NCBI GenBank assembly: GCA_016296185.1 | Contig: JAEDJT010000007.1 | Span: 1-52,314 of the forward strand | DNA length: 52,314 nt | Origin: Bacilli bacterium | Lineage (GTDB): Bacteria > Bacillota_I > Bacilli_A > RF39 > UBA660 | Direction of reading: 5' to 3' | In this document: one piece after another, positions 1-8,574 of the stretch | Position numbering within the stretch: position 1 is the first letter of the stretch | Layout of the letters: the number at the start of each line of letters is the position of its first letter | Translations under genes and position numbers: made by a program | Notes under the pieces: model-generated | Seen by the model: only the letters and a program-made list of their open reading frames with translations | Databases searched by the model: none | What the model was told of the DNA's origin: nothing

Positions 1-619
1 ATTCATTTAGAGAAATATTTTTAGATTCATTTTTATATAATTTATATAAATCTAATATTGGTGAATCATATATATAATTATCCCAACTTATTAAATATTC
101 TTTTGTATTTTTTATAAAGTGTTCTAGTGATAGATTATTGTGTATTAAACATACTCTTTCTTTTTTATTTTCTTTTATATTATTATACCATGTATTTATT
201 TTGTCTTTTGTATAGTTTATTGAATAATTTATTATTGAATAATTTGTAATTAATAGTAATTGTGATGGTTTTTGATTAGGTATAATTATAAATTTATTAA
301 ATAGATCGTTGTAATAGTTTGATAAATATTCAATATTATTTATTAGATTATTATATATTTTATTGTATTTATAATCTGTTATTTCTTTTAAATATGACGT
401 TTTACTGTGCAATAATGCAACTATTTTAATTAAATCTTTTATTTTTAATCTATTGTCAGTTTTAATATCTTCGACGTATTCTAATTCAATACTATTATCA
501 TTATATGATATTAATTTCGGTATATATATAAAGTTTCTGCTATATAAATAATCATATAAATTTTTATAATTTATTTTTACATTATCTTTTTTAACTATGT
601 TATTATTTATACTAATCAT
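1..619 (-). CDS. ysxE: YsxE/CotS-like spore coat kinase-fold protein (partial)
   Basis: The reading frame opens with ATG at 619 and stays open for 206 codons to the window edge, so the 3' end is missing. It overlaps the stop of the spoVID-like gene by 8 bases, which implies translational coupling. Near residues 160-200 it reads LIHNNLSLEHF followed by ISWDNYIYDSPILDLYKLY. This is the layout of the aminoglycoside-phosphotransferase/CotS fold: a Brenner-type motif, then a D-x-x motif and a conserved DL. The catalytic Asp of the usual HxDxxxxN is replaced (HNNLSLEHF), so kinase activity is doubtful, as for known coat relatives. In Bacillus ysxE directly follows spoVID and precedes valS. The protein is lysine-, asparagine- and isoleucine-rich and divergent. 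The family assignment rests mainly on synteny plus these motifs. Confidence 0.6.
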   Translation of the reverse strand, partial: MISINNNIVKKDNVKINYKNLYDYLYSRNFIYIPKLISYNDNSIELEYVEDIKTDNRLKIKDLIKIVALLHSKTSYLKEITDYKYNKIYNNLINNIEYLSNYYNDLFNKFIIIPNQKPSQLLLITNYSIINYSINYTKDKINTWYNNIKENKKERVCLIHNNLSLEHFIKNTKEYLISWDNYIYDSPILDLYKLYKNESKNISLNE

Positions 620-1163
620 TTATTAGTTCTGGAATTATTAACTTATCTCCTATTTTTATATTATTTATATCGTTATATTCTTTGATATTATCAATTGTTG
701 TATTATACTCTTTGATTATTTCTTCTAATTTCTCGTTTTCTTTTATTATATGGATATGATATATGATGAATTCATTTTCTATTGTTTCGATTACTGGATC
801 TTCTTCTATTACAGGTTCTAATATAGGTATTGGTTCTAGTCTTTCTAATTCATCTCCAGTAATTAAGTATTCTATTTCTACTTTAAGAATTGTTTCTTTA
901 AAATTGTATTTAAAATCTGTTATTTCTACTTTTACTGTATCATTAATTACATCTACTGGAAGAATGCATGTATATGGTAGATTATAACTAAATGGAATTG
1001 TTTCTGTAGTATCATTATGTTCTTTTAATTCTCCTGTAATTATAAATTCTCCATTAATTTCTTCTTTAGTAATGTCTTCATGATGATCAAGTGAAATGCT
1101 TGTAATACTTGATATTTTATTGTTTACTTCTATTTCTTTATTAAAAGTTAGTGTTTGTCTCAT
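612..1163 (-). CDS. spoVID: SpoVID-like spore coat morphogenesis protein (SPOCS + LysM)
   Basis: This protein has 183 residues. Residues 1-110 match the N-terminal spore-coat-assembly (SPOCS) domain of SpoVID: LTFNKEIEV near the start, then SITSISLD, a FIITGEL strand, an ILPVDV segment where SpoVID has FPVDITIP, and VEITDFKYNF followed by IEYLITG. Residues 133-181 form a LysM domain (YHIHIIKENEKLEEIIKEY, ending NIKIGDKLIIPE). SpoVID is a cytoplasmic hub on the mother-cell side of the forespore that drives coat encasement, and its LysM domain recruits partner proteins. Family members are about 575 residues, so the long acidic middle is almost absent here. An AGGAGG ribosome site lies 6 bases before the ATG. 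Lon lies upstream and the ysxE-like gene downstream, as in Bacillus. I am fairly sure of the family; whether the organism still sporulates is inference. Confidence 0.75.
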   Translation of the reverse strand: MRQTLTFNKEIEVNNKISSITSISLDHHEDITKEEINGEFIITGELKEHNDTTETIPFSYNLPYTCILPVDVINDTVKVEITDFKYNFKETILKVEIEYLITGDELERLEPIPILEPVIEEDPVIETIENEFIIYHIHIIKENEKLEEIIKEYNTTIDNIKEYNDINNIKIGDKLIIPELIND

Positions 1164-1190
1164 AACTTTCCTCCTAATAAAAGATATGTA

Positions 1191-1236
1191 AAAAAGAGAT
1201 ATTTAATTACTTAAATAAAGTATTAAATATCTCTTT
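1191..1236 (-). terminator. Intrinsic terminator of lon, stop codon inside hairpin
   Basis: The 15-bp arms 1193-1207 and 1222-1236 are perfect complements. On the minus strand they are followed by a run of five to six T. The lon stop (1207-1209) lies at the loop edge, so the last nine lon codons are part of the hairpin. The spoVID-like ATG is only about 27 bases beyond the T-tract. Confidence 0.85.
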
Positions 1237-3525
1237 ATAATTTTTAACTAATATAAATTCAATTTCTTCTTTTACTTCTATTGGTATTTCTTCTAAGTCA
1301 GGTTTGTTTTGTTCTGGTATAAATATTGTTTTTACGCCTTGATTATATGCACCTATTACTTTTTCTTTCAAACCACCAATTTTTAATACATCTCCACGCA
1401 ATGATATTTCTCCTGTCATTGCTACTGTTCTTGGAACTTTTTTACCAGTTAATACACTTATTAAAGATGTTGTTATTGCTATTCCTGCAGATGGACCATC
1501 TTTTTTAATTGCACCATCTAAGAAATGAATATGTATGTCGTTATGTTCAAAATCGAAGTCTTTTATTTTAAATTGTTTTAAATTTGATTTTATATAACTG
1601 TATGCTACATTTACTGACTCGTCCATAACTTGACCAATCATTCCTGTGATATTAAATTCACCTTTACCTGGATATATAGTTGCTTCTACTGGTAATATTA
1701 TACCTCCTGCTGGAGTAAAGGCCATTGAATTTACTAATCCTGGAGTAACTGTTACAACTTCATCTTTTACTTCATATTTAAATGGTCCTAAATATTCTGG
1801 TAAATCAGATTTTTTTAATGTAACTTTTATAGGACTGTTTACTTCTTTTACTGATTTAGTAACTATCTTTCTTACTATTGTACTTAAGTTACGTTGTAAA
1901 TCACGTACACCAGCTTCTTTAGTGTATAAATTAATAATATCTAATATTATATCGTTACTGAATTTTATTTCTTTGCTACATACTAAATGTTCTTTATATA
2001 TATTTGGAATTAAATAATTTTTTGCTATATCTATTTTTTCAAATTCTGTATAACTAGATAGTTGAATTGTTTCTAAACGATCATATAAAGCATCAGGTAT
2101 ATCTTCTTCATAATTGGCAGTTAATATGAATAATACTTCTGATAAATCAAATGGTTCTTCTACATAATTGTCTATAAATTGTCTATTTTGTTCTGGATCA
2201 AGTATATCAAGTAATACTGATGCTGGATCGCCTTTATAGTCTTTTACCATTTTATCTACTTCATCTATTAAGATTAATGGATTACATGTTCCACATTTTT
2301 TTAGACCTTGAATAATTTTACCTGGTGAAGAACCTATATAAGTTCTTCTATGACCATTTAATTCTGATGAATCATTTAATCCACCAACGCTTATTTTATA
2401 GAATTCTTTTTTTAGTGCTTTAGCTATTGCCATTGCTAATGTAGTTTTTCCAACACCAGGAGGACCTACTAAACATATTATTGGACTTTTTAATTCATTA
2501 TTTCTATTTTTTACAGCTACATATTCTATAATTCTATCTTTAATTTTATCTAGTCCGTAATGTGTATTATCTAATTTTTCTTTTATTTTTTCTAAATCTG
2601 TTTCATCTTCACTTGATATGTTATATGGAAGACTTAAAACTAAATCTAAATAATTTCTTATATTACTTATTTCTGGACTACCTTCATTTGTATAATCTAA
2701 TTTTTTAACTTCTTCAACTAATTTATTTTTTAATTTTCCTTCACATCTTAAATTATTTATCTTTTCTAGATAATCACCAATTATTTCATCTTTAAGATTC
2801 GATTCGCCAAGTTCTTTTTTGATTTCATTCATTTTTTCTCTTAATAGATATTCTTTTTGGTTCTTTTCAAAATCTGCTGTTAATGCGTCGTTTAATTTAG
2901 TATCTAGTTGTGCTACTTGTAGTTCTATAGATAAATCATATACTAAAGCATTAGCTCTGTGTAATGGATTTATTTCTTGCATGTATAATAGTTTTTTATC
3001 ACTTGTAAATGGCATGAATGAAACTATTATATCTGTTATTCTTCCTAAATCATTTATATCTGTTATTGAAGATAAAATGCTATTACTTATATTGCTTGAC
3101 ACTTCAATATATTCGTTTAGTAATTCAGATAATTTTCTTCTTAATGTTATTTCTTCAACTTCATCAAAATTTTGTATTTCAATATCTTTTGTTCTTGCTT
3201 TTAATATATCGCCGTCAGCTATTTCATTTATATATTCTGTTATTTTAACTCTTTTATAACCGCTAACAACTATTCTTACGTTACCATTAGGTAATTCTAT
3301 TCTACTTTTAATCTTTCCTATAACACCAACATTTGGTAAGTCTCTTACATCTGGACTTTCTTCATATGGATCTTTAGGACATACGATTAATATTTCACTA
3401 TTATGTTTTGTAATTGATAAATCTATTACTTTACTACTTATATCATTATTTAAATCAAGACGTACATCTTGGAGAGGTAGTAGGACTATTTTTTTAAGAA
3501 GCATTACTGGTAAATTATTCTTCAT
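1207..3525 (-). CDS. lon: ATP-dependent protease Lon
   Basis: This is a 772-residue LonA-type protease, a cytosolic AAA+ enzyme that degrades misfolded and regulatory proteins. In order it has an N-terminal substrate-binding domain, a helical linker, Walker A GPPGVGKTTLA (about residues 353-363), Walker B LILIDEVDKM, and a C-terminal serine protease domain. The catalytic Ser is in KDGPSAG near residue 677 and the catalytic Lys is in KIGGLKEKVIG. Length is normal. An upstream in-frame ATG at 3543 has no ribosome site. The ATG at 3525 follows GGTGGTGA at good spacing and is preferred. A promoter lies at 3562-3590. The order lon, spoVID, ysxE is a Bacillus arrangement in which the intervening genes (ysxC, hem genes) are missing here. 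Confidence 0.97.
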   Translation of the reverse strand: MKNNLPVMLLKKIVLLPLQDVRLDLNNDISSKVIDLSITKHNSEILIVCPKDPYEESPDVRDLPNVGVIGKIKSRIELPNGNVRIVVSGYKRVKITEYINEIADGDILKARTKDIEIQNFDEVEEITLRRKLSELLNEYIEVSSNISNSILSSITDINDLGRITDIIVSFMPFTSDKKLLYMQEINPLHRANALVYDLSIELQVAQLDTKLNDALTADFEKNQKEYLLREKMNEIKKELGESNLKDEIIGDYLEKINNLRCEGKLKNKLVEEVKKLDYTNEGSPEISNIRNYLDLVLSLPYNISSEDETDLEKIKEKLDNTHYGLDKIKDRIIEYVAVKNRNNELKSPIICLVGPPGVGKTTLAMAIAKALKKEFYKISVGGLNDSSELNGHRRTYIGSSPGKIIQGLKKCGTCNPLILIDEVDKMVKDYKGDPASVLLDILDPEQNRQFIDNYVEEPFDLSEVLFILTANYEEDIPDALYDRLETIQLSSYTEFEKIDIAKNYLIPNIYKEHLVCSKEIKFSNDIILDIINLYTKEAGVRDLQRNLSTIVRKIVTKSVKEVNSPIKVTLKKSDLPEYLGPFKYEVKDEVVTVTPGLVNSMAFTPAGGIILPVEATIYPGKGEFNITGMIGQVMDESVNVAYSYIKSNLKQFKIKDFDFEHNDIHIHFLDGAIKKDGPSAGIAITTSLISVLTGKKVPRTVAMTGEISLRGDVLKIGGLKEKVIGAYNQGVKTIFIPEQNKPDLEEIPIEVKEEIEFILVKNYKEIFNTLFK

Positions 3526-3561
3526 AAAATTGTCACCACCCATCCAATTTCAATAAAATTT

Positions 3562-3590
3562 ATTATATATATTTCTATTATATTTGTCTA
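3562..3590 (-). promoter_or_regulatory. Sigma-A promoter of lon
   Basis: On the minus strand TAGACA (3590-3585) and TATAAT (3567-3562) are separated by 17 bases. A second TATAAT lies at 3582-3577 without a good -35. No CIRCE or CtsR-type heat-shock operator was recognised nearby. Confidence 0.6.
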
Positions 3591-3610
3591 TTGAATTTAC
3601 GATTTTTTTA

Positions 3611-3645
3611 CAAAAAAAAGAATAAAAATTGCTTTTTATTCTTTT
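3611..3645 (-). terminator. Intrinsic terminator of the 343-residue membrane protein gene
   Basis: The arms AAAAGAATAAAAA and TTTTTATTCTTTT flank a TTGC loop, and T-rich sequence follows on the minus strand. The 5' arm is made of the last codons and stop (3636-3638) of the upstream gene. Confidence 0.75.
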
Positions 3646-4667
3646 AAATTTGCTATATCTTTTTTATAGTTTTTACAGCTATCACTTTTAGTTCTAGACA
3701 CTACCTTTTTAGGTTCTAAAAAGTTATCACTACTTGAATCAAATCTAATTGAATATGTTGTATATACTAATTCATTTTCATCATCTGTATTTGATTCATC
3801 ACATACTTCTTCAACTGTTTTATTGAATACTATGAAGTTATATTGATATTCATTGCTAGATTTATAGAATCTTTGAGTAAGGTTTCCACCATTATTGTTA
3901 TACTCTTCTCCGATTGGACTTGATACTTTATCGTTATTAATTACTAATAGATTAGTATTTGTCATTATTACGGTTGAATTACCGTAGAATGATATATCTA
4001 TTTCATCTATATTTTTAGATTCTTTTATAGTTGATATTTCTTTATCTATTTTGAATGTAGATCCATCAACTTCTTTTATTTTATTAGTTGAAAATGTGAA
4101 ATTCATATTACTAGTACCGATATACCTAGCACCATTTGCATTATTATATTTAAATGTATCTTCCCATATTTTTATTGTTCCTATACAACTGTTGTAAAAA
4201 TATTTAGTTATTTTTCCATCAGCTTGTATTTGATAAATATATTTGTAAGTATCTACTGAACAGTTTTCTCCAAAATTAATGACGTTGTCTAATATAAATT
4301 CTTTACTATAAGTACCAACATAATCTGTTACATCTACTACTTCTTTTTTTGTTTCATCTGCAGGTGTTAATGTTGTATCATTGCTATTTGTTACTTCTGG
4401 TGTTTTATTGTCTTTTTTATATAGTACACCGTCTGATTGTTTAACTTTTACTGTACCTACAATGCATAAGAAGATTAAAGTAATTATGAATGAAAATAAA
4501 TAGAATTTATCTGTTTTTAATCTTTTCATAAAATGAACGAAAAAGAAATTATGCTCGCTAAGTTTTTCTTTGATGATAGCTGTGGGATTTACATCTTCTA
4601 TTTCTTCTAGTTCTTCAACATTTTCTATTTTTTTAATTTCATTTATATCCTTTTTAGTCTTTTTCAT
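3636..4667 (-). CDS. Single-pass membrane protein with extracellular domain, unknown function
   Basis: This 343-residue protein belongs to no family I recognise. Residues 1-50 are charged and cytoplasmic, rich in Lys, Glu and Ile. A single transmembrane helix (FYLFSFIITLIFLCIVGTV, about residues 54-73) is followed by a short linker and a beta-rich outer domain of about 230 residues with several Cys (ENCSVD, YNSCIG, EVCDES, KSDSCK) that could form disulfides. This type II topology, with N-in anchor and C-out domain, recurs in the genes at 13553 and 30589. It sits between tig and lon, where Bacillus carries clpX and lonB. It has its own ribosome site (AGGTGA) and a TATAAT at 4692-4697, and terminators close both sides, so it is probably monocistronic. 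Confidence 0.8.
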   Translation of the reverse strand: MKKTKKDINEIKKIENVEELEEIEDVNPTAIIKEKLSEHNFFFVHFMKRLKTDKFYLFSFIITLIFLCIVGTVKVKQSDGVLYKKDNKTPEVTNSNDTTLTPADETKKEVVDVTDYVGTYSKEFILDNVINFGENCSVDTYKYIYQIQADGKITKYFYNSCIGTIKIWEDTFKYNNANGARYIGTSNMNFTFSTNKIKEVDGSTFKIDKEISTIKESKNIDEIDISFYGNSTVIMTNTNLLVINNDKVSSPIGEEYNNNGGNLTQRFYKSSNEYQYNFIVFNKTVEEVCDESNTDDENELVYTTYSIRFDSSSDNFLEPKKVVSRTKSDSCKNYKKDIANLKE

Positions 4668-4700
4668 ATTATCACCTATATTACTTATATTATTATATCA

Positions 4701-4727
4701 CAAAAAAAGAAACTATAATAGTTTCTT
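4701..4727 (-). terminator. Intrinsic terminator of tig
   Basis: The arms AAGAAACTA (4707-4715) and TAGTTTCTT (4719-4727) are followed on the minus strand by seven T. A TATAAT for the next gene begins only four bases past the T-tract. Confidence 0.85.
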
Positions 4728-4736
4728 CTTTAATAA

Positions 4737-5978
4737 TTATTCACTTAATAATTCTAATGCTTTTCTCATTTTGATATCGTATTTAACAACATCTAATCCA
4801 CCGAAATGAGATAAGAATTCTTCTTTAGAAATTCCATATCCTTCAGCATATTTATTTGCTTCTTCTTCAGCTTCTGCATCAGTAACTTCGATTTTTTCTG
4901 CTTCTGCTACTTCTTCAATTAAGTATCTATAAGTAATTCTCTTAGTAGCTTCTGGTTCCATTTGTTTTCTCATATCTTCTTCTGAAGAATTTGTGAATTG
5001 GAAGTATTGATCTAATGATAATCCTTGCATTTTCATTTGTTCAGCAAATTGATTGATCATTCTTGTTGTTTCATCTTCAATAATTTCTGGATTGATTTCA
5101 ACTTTTAAGTTTTTAGCAGCAGCTTCTAATACATCATCAACATATTTATTTTTTACTTCTTCTTCTTTTCTAGCTTCTAATTCTTTTTTAACTTCTGCTT
5201 TGAATTCTTCTTCAGTATTGATATCTTTGTATCCTAAATCTTCATAGAAATCTTTATTTAATTCAGGTAATACTCTTTCTTTGATTTCTCTAACAACTAC
5301 TTCAAATTTAACATCTTTGTTAGCTAATTCTGGAGTATAATTTTCTGGGAATTTTAAGTTTAATTCTTTTTCTTCTCCAACTTTCATTCCTACGATTGCT
5401 TCTTCAAATCCTGGAATAAATGTTCCTGAACCAATTTCTAATGGATAATTAGCCCCAGATCCACCTTCTAATTCTTTTCCGTCAACATATCCAACGAAAT
5501 CGATTACTGCAGTATTTCCTTCAACTACTTCTCCGTTTTCTTTTACTACGATTTCAGCTAATCTAGATGCAATTCTAGCAACTTCTTCTTCAATTTCTTT
5601 TTTAGTTACTTTAACTGCTTCTTTTTTAACACCTAAATCTTTATATTTTCCTAATTTAACTTCAGGTTTTGTAATAATAGTAAATTCAAATTTAACATGA
5701 TCTTTATCTATTTCTTTAATATCCATTTTTGGTTCGCATACTGGAATTAATTTATCATCTTTTAATACTTCAGTATAAGCTTTTCCACCAGCGATATCTA
5801 CTGCGTCCATAAATAATGATTCAACACCAAATTTTTGCATGTAGATATTTTTAGGACATTTTCCTTTTCTAAATCCATCTACTTTAATTTCTTTACTTCT
5901 TTTTTTAAATGCTGTATCGATTACTTTTTCCCAATCAGCACCTTTAATTTCTACTTCTTTAACATGTACGTTTTTCAC
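4737..5978 (-). CDS. tig: Trigger factor, ribosome-associated chaperone
   Basis: This protein has 413 residues, slightly shorter than the usual 425-430. The ribosome-docking signature GFRKGKCP lies near residues 37-44 of the N-terminal domain. An FKBP-type prolyl isomerase domain follows at about 150-240 (DFVGYVDG, then GSGTFIPGFEEAIVGMKVGE). The helical C-terminal chaperone domain is rich in Glu and Lys. It binds the ribosome exit tunnel and protects nascent chains. The start is GTG at 5978: AAGGAG lies upstream at good spacing, and no ATG in frame has a better site. It is transcribed alone from the promoter at 6007-6035. In Bacillus tig begins the tig-clpX-lonB-lonA block; clpX and lonB are not here. 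Confidence 0.97.
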   Translation of the reverse strand: MKNVHVKEVEIKGADWEKVIDTAFKKRSKEIKVDGFRKGKCPKNIYMQKFGVESLFMDAVDIAGGKAYTEVLKDDKLIPVCEPKMDIKEIDKDHVKFEFTIITKPEVKLGKYKDLGVKKEAVKVTKKEIEEEVARIASRLAEIVVKENGEVVEGNTAVIDFVGYVDGKELEGGSGANYPLEIGSGTFIPGFEEAIVGMKVGEEKELNLKFPENYTPELANKDVKFEVVVREIKERVLPELNKDFYEDLGYKDINTEEEFKAEVKKELEARKEEEVKNKYVDDVLEAAAKNLKVEINPEIIEDETTRMINQFAEQMKMQGLSLDQYFQFTNSSEEDMRKQMEPEATKRITYRYLIEEVAEAEKIEVTDAEAEEEANKYAEGYGISKEEFLSHFGGLDVVKYDIKMRKALELLSE

Positions 5979-6006
5979 GATATGTCACTCCTTTTCAACT
6001 TATAGT

Positions 6007-6035
6007 ATTATAGCGAATTATTGATAAAATTACAA
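6007..6035 (-). promoter_or_regulatory. Sigma-A promoter of tig
   Basis: On the minus strand TTGTAA (6035-6030) and TATAAT (6012-6007) are separated by exactly 17 bases, about 30 bases upstream of the tig start. Confidence 0.75.
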
Positions 6036-6051
6036 CACTTTAATATTGATT

Positions 6052-6077
6052 TAAAAAAAAGATAACATTATGCTATC
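6052..6077 (-). terminator. Intrinsic terminator at the end of the ireB-greA operon
   Basis: An imperfect hairpin GATAGCAT/ATGTTATC with one mismatch (6061-6077) is followed on the minus strand by eight T (6053-6060). It overlaps the last greA codons. Confidence 0.75.
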
Positions 6078-6535
6078 TCTTTAATTTTAACGTTGTATGA
6101 ACCATTAGGGCCTTCTACTGAAACAATGTCACCTTTCTTTTTACCGATTAAGGCAGATCCAATTGGTGATTCGTTACTTATTTTATTTTCGAATGGATCA
6201 GATTCTAATGATCCAACGATGTAATAAGTATCTTCTTCATTATCGTCAACATAAATTACTGTAACTTCAGATCCAACATTAACAGTTGATTTATCTTTGT
6301 TATCAATAATAGTTGCATGTTCAAGTTTATATTCTAATTCTTGAATTCTTGCTTCAATTTTTGCTTGTTCATCTCTAGCAGCGTCATATTCTGAGTTTTC
6401 TGATAAATCTCCATGACTTCTTGCTTCTTTGATTGCTTGAACATTTTCAGCTCTCTTATTAACTCTTAAATCATTTAATTCAGCTTCTAATTCTGCATAT
6501 CCTTCTGCAGTTAGTAAAATTTCTTCTATTGCCAT
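6068..6535 (-). CDS. greA: Transcription elongation factor GreA
   Basis: This protein has 155 residues, normal for GreA. The N-terminal half is the antiparallel coiled coil (LTAEGYAELEAELNDLR to ARIQELEYKLEHATI) with the acidic tip DLSENSEYDAA. The C-terminal half is the FKBP-like domain ending ISNESPIGSALIGKKKGD. It rescues backtracked RNA polymerase by stimulating transcript cleavage. The frame is open to 6553, but AAGGAG fits the ATG at 6535 (MAIEEILL), which also matches family starts. It is the last gene of the operon that begins at ireB, as in Bacillus, where udk lies just upstream of it. udk is absent here. Confidence 0.96.
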   Translation of the reverse strand: MAIEEILLTAEGYAELEAELNDLRVNKRAENVQAIKEARSHGDLSENSEYDAARDEQAKIEARIQELEYKLEHATIIDNKDKSTVNVGSEVTVIYVDDNEEDTYYIVGSLESDPFENKISNESPIGSALIGKKKGDIVSVEGPNGSYNVKIKEIA

Positions 6536-6571
6536 ATTTAGCATCTCCTTCAAAATGTCTTTTTAAAGATA

Positions 6572-7768
6572 CTACATAAAAGACGAAATGTCAAACACTT
6601 TTAAACGCATCATATCATATTGTTCTAATTCAATAGGACATTTGAATTTAACTATCATCTTAGGATGATTAGCTACATCAATAGGTTTATCGTCTTCGTT
6701 AAACAATTCTTCAGGTATAGTAAATGTTATTGCTTCTTTATTTGGTCCAAAGAATTCTACCACATCTCCTGGTTTGAAATAATTTCTTTGTTCTAAAGTA
6801 ACCATTCCATCTTCATATTTATCTACAATACCAAGGAAGTCTTTATTACTTATTTCATCTCTTCCTAAGAAGTATTGTTCTTCTTTACCTGGTAATTTAT
6901 TAAAGAATTGATCTGTACTATCTCTATTTGCACATCTATTTAATATATTTAAATAATATTCAACATATGCTTCATTTAATGTATTATTTACTACCATATC
7001 AATTAATCTTCTATATACATAGATTACTGTAGCAATATAATATACACTTCTCATACGTCCTTCAACTTTAAATGAGTTAACTCCAACATTAATCATTTCT
7101 TTTATATTAGATACCATATTTAAGTCTTTTGGTGTCATACTGAATACTTTATCTGTGTTATCTGCATCAAATATAAATCTACATACTTGAGCACAGCCAC
7201 CTCTGTTACTATCTCTTAAAGTAGCGTAGTTTGATAAAACACATCTTCCACTTATACTTGTACACATTGCACCATGAACAAAACATTCTAGTTCTATTTT
7301 AGTTTCATCTTTTATTCTTTTTATGTCACTTTTTGATGCTTCTCTTGCTAAAACTACTCTTGTTGCACCTAATTCTTTATAAAATTTTACTACTTCATAA
7401 TTTAAACTACTTGCTTGTGTACTTACGTGTAATTCTAGTTTTAGATTTAACTTTTTCCACAATTCCATTACAACAACGTCAGATACAATAATAGCATCTA
7501 CACCAACTTCATCTAATTGTTTTAAGTATTCTTCTAATCCTTTTAAATCTTTGTCATGAAATACTATATTTACTGTAACGTATACTCTTTTATTTAATTT
7601 ATGAGCAAATTCACACGCTTCTTTTATATTATCTATACTAAAGTTTAAGGCATTTGCTCTTAAACTATAGTTTTGACCACCAATATATATTGCATCAGCA
7701 CCATATAAGCATGCTATTTTTAATCTTTCTAAATCTCCAGCTGGAGCTAATAATTCTAATCTTTCCAT
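6572..7768 (-). CDS. trhP2: TrhP2-type U32 protein, tRNA U34 hydroxylation
   Basis: This 398-residue peptidase-U32-family protein was formerly called collagenase-like (YrrO in Bacillus). The TIM-barrel start ELLAPAGDLERLKIA is intact. The four-Cys iron-sulfur motif is present at about residues 167-197: GAMC, SGRCVLSN, then NRGGCAQVCR. The C-terminal beta-barrel reads GIVDKYEDGMVTLEQRNYFKPGDVVEF. By family knowledge TrhP proteins make 5-hydroxyuridine at tRNA position 34, using a prephenate-derived group, as the substrate for TrmR. Its ATG overlaps the trhP1 stop in TAATG. Order and coupling are those of Bacillus yrrM-yrrN-yrrO. Confidence 0.88.
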   Translation of the reverse strand: MERLELLAPAGDLERLKIACLYGADAIYIGGQNYSLRANALNFSIDNIKEACEFAHKLNKRVYVTVNIVFHDKDLKGLEEYLKQLDEVGVDAIIVSDVVVMELWKKLNLKLELHVSTQASSLNYEVVKFYKELGATRVVLAREASKSDIKRIKDETKIELECFVHGAMCTSISGRCVLSNYATLRDSNRGGCAQVCRFIFDADNTDKVFSMTPKDLNMVSNIKEMINVGVNSFKVEGRMRSVYYIATVIYVYRRLIDMVVNNTLNEAYVEYYLNILNRCANRDSTDQFFNKLPGKEEQYFLGRDEISNKDFLGIVDKYEDGMVTLEQRNYFKPGDVVEFFGPNKEAITFTIPEELFNEDDKPIDVANHPKMIVKFKCPIELEQYDMMRLKVFDISSFM

Positions 7769-8574
7769 TATTTAGCCCTCTCTTTCAATTTATAAATTGT
7801 TTCTTTTTCTAAGAAACCATTATCTTCATTACTACTATAATGTGAATTTATATTATTAATAAAATCCATTACTTCATTATGATCAATCATCATTGTATTT
7901 ATATAAAAATACTTAACATTTTCTTTATTTATTAATTCTTTTCCATTAAATATTCTTTCTGAATACATTACTGTACCATATTCGTTTTCTACTGCTCTAA
8001 ATCCAACTTTTGTTGCTTTATCAATTATTATATTTGTATTTTTATATGGAATATCAAATTCTTCAGACCAGTTAGTTAATAGTTTTCTTCTTGAATACAT
8101 TACTTGATTATATCCGAATAAATGTAAACATACTGGTTTTTTAACATTTTCTAAAATAGTTGATATTTCGTCTTTAGTTAATTCATTTGATACAAATATT
8201 GAATCTACTCTATCTAACCAAAAATTCAAACTAGAAGTATTTGTTCCGAAATGGTTTTGAAATTGTATTAATTCTATATCTATATTTAATTCTTTTATTA
8301 GTTGATATATTCCAATATCTTCATATATTATTCCTTTTATATTGGTAAAATTAGGTAATATTTCTTTTAATTTATCTATATCTTTGCAGTCTAAAACTCT
8401 ATTTAATAATATGTATTTATTTGAAACTTCAATTTTATTTATTTCTTCTAATGTATATGTATTATATCCAATAGAATAATCTTTTAAAGCGAAAAGAAAA
8501 GCAGAAATTCCTGCTTTTCTATAATCACTTATATGTTCGATATTATCTACATAAATAAGTATATTAGATTTCAT
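7768..8574 (-). CDS. trhP1: TrhP1-type U32 protein, partner of TrhP2
   Basis: This protein has 268 residues, shorter than Bacillus YrrN at about 309. It has the half-barrel fold of U32 proteins with the segment VCLHLFGYNQVMYSRRKLLTNW. That segment aligns with the GAMC/SGRC region of TrhP2 but lacks the four cluster cysteines. It therefore probably does not hold an iron-sulfur cluster itself and acts with TrhP2. The gene overlaps trmR upstream by 11 bases and trhP2 downstream by one base. The function, tRNA U34 hydroxylation, comes from family and synteny. Confidence 0.75.
   Translation of the reverse strand: MKSNILIYVDNIEHISDYRKAGISAFLFALKDYSIGYNTYTLEEINKIEVSNKYILLNRVLDCKDIDKLKEILPNFTNIKGIIYEDIGIYQLIKELNIDIELIQFQNHFGTNTSSLNFWLDRVDSIFVSNELTKDEISTILENVKKPVCLHLFGYNQVMYSRRKLLTNWSEEFDIPYKNTNIIIDKATKVGFRAVENEYGTVMYSERIFNGKELINKENVKYFYINTMMIDHNEVMDFINNINSHYSSNEDNGFLEKETIYKLKERAK

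Noticed and set aside
1170..1190. Sigma-E-like -10 (CATATCTT) upstream of the spoVID-like gene
   Set aside because: No matching -35 at the right distance could be seen, and the sequence is short and AT-rich, so the likeness may be chance.
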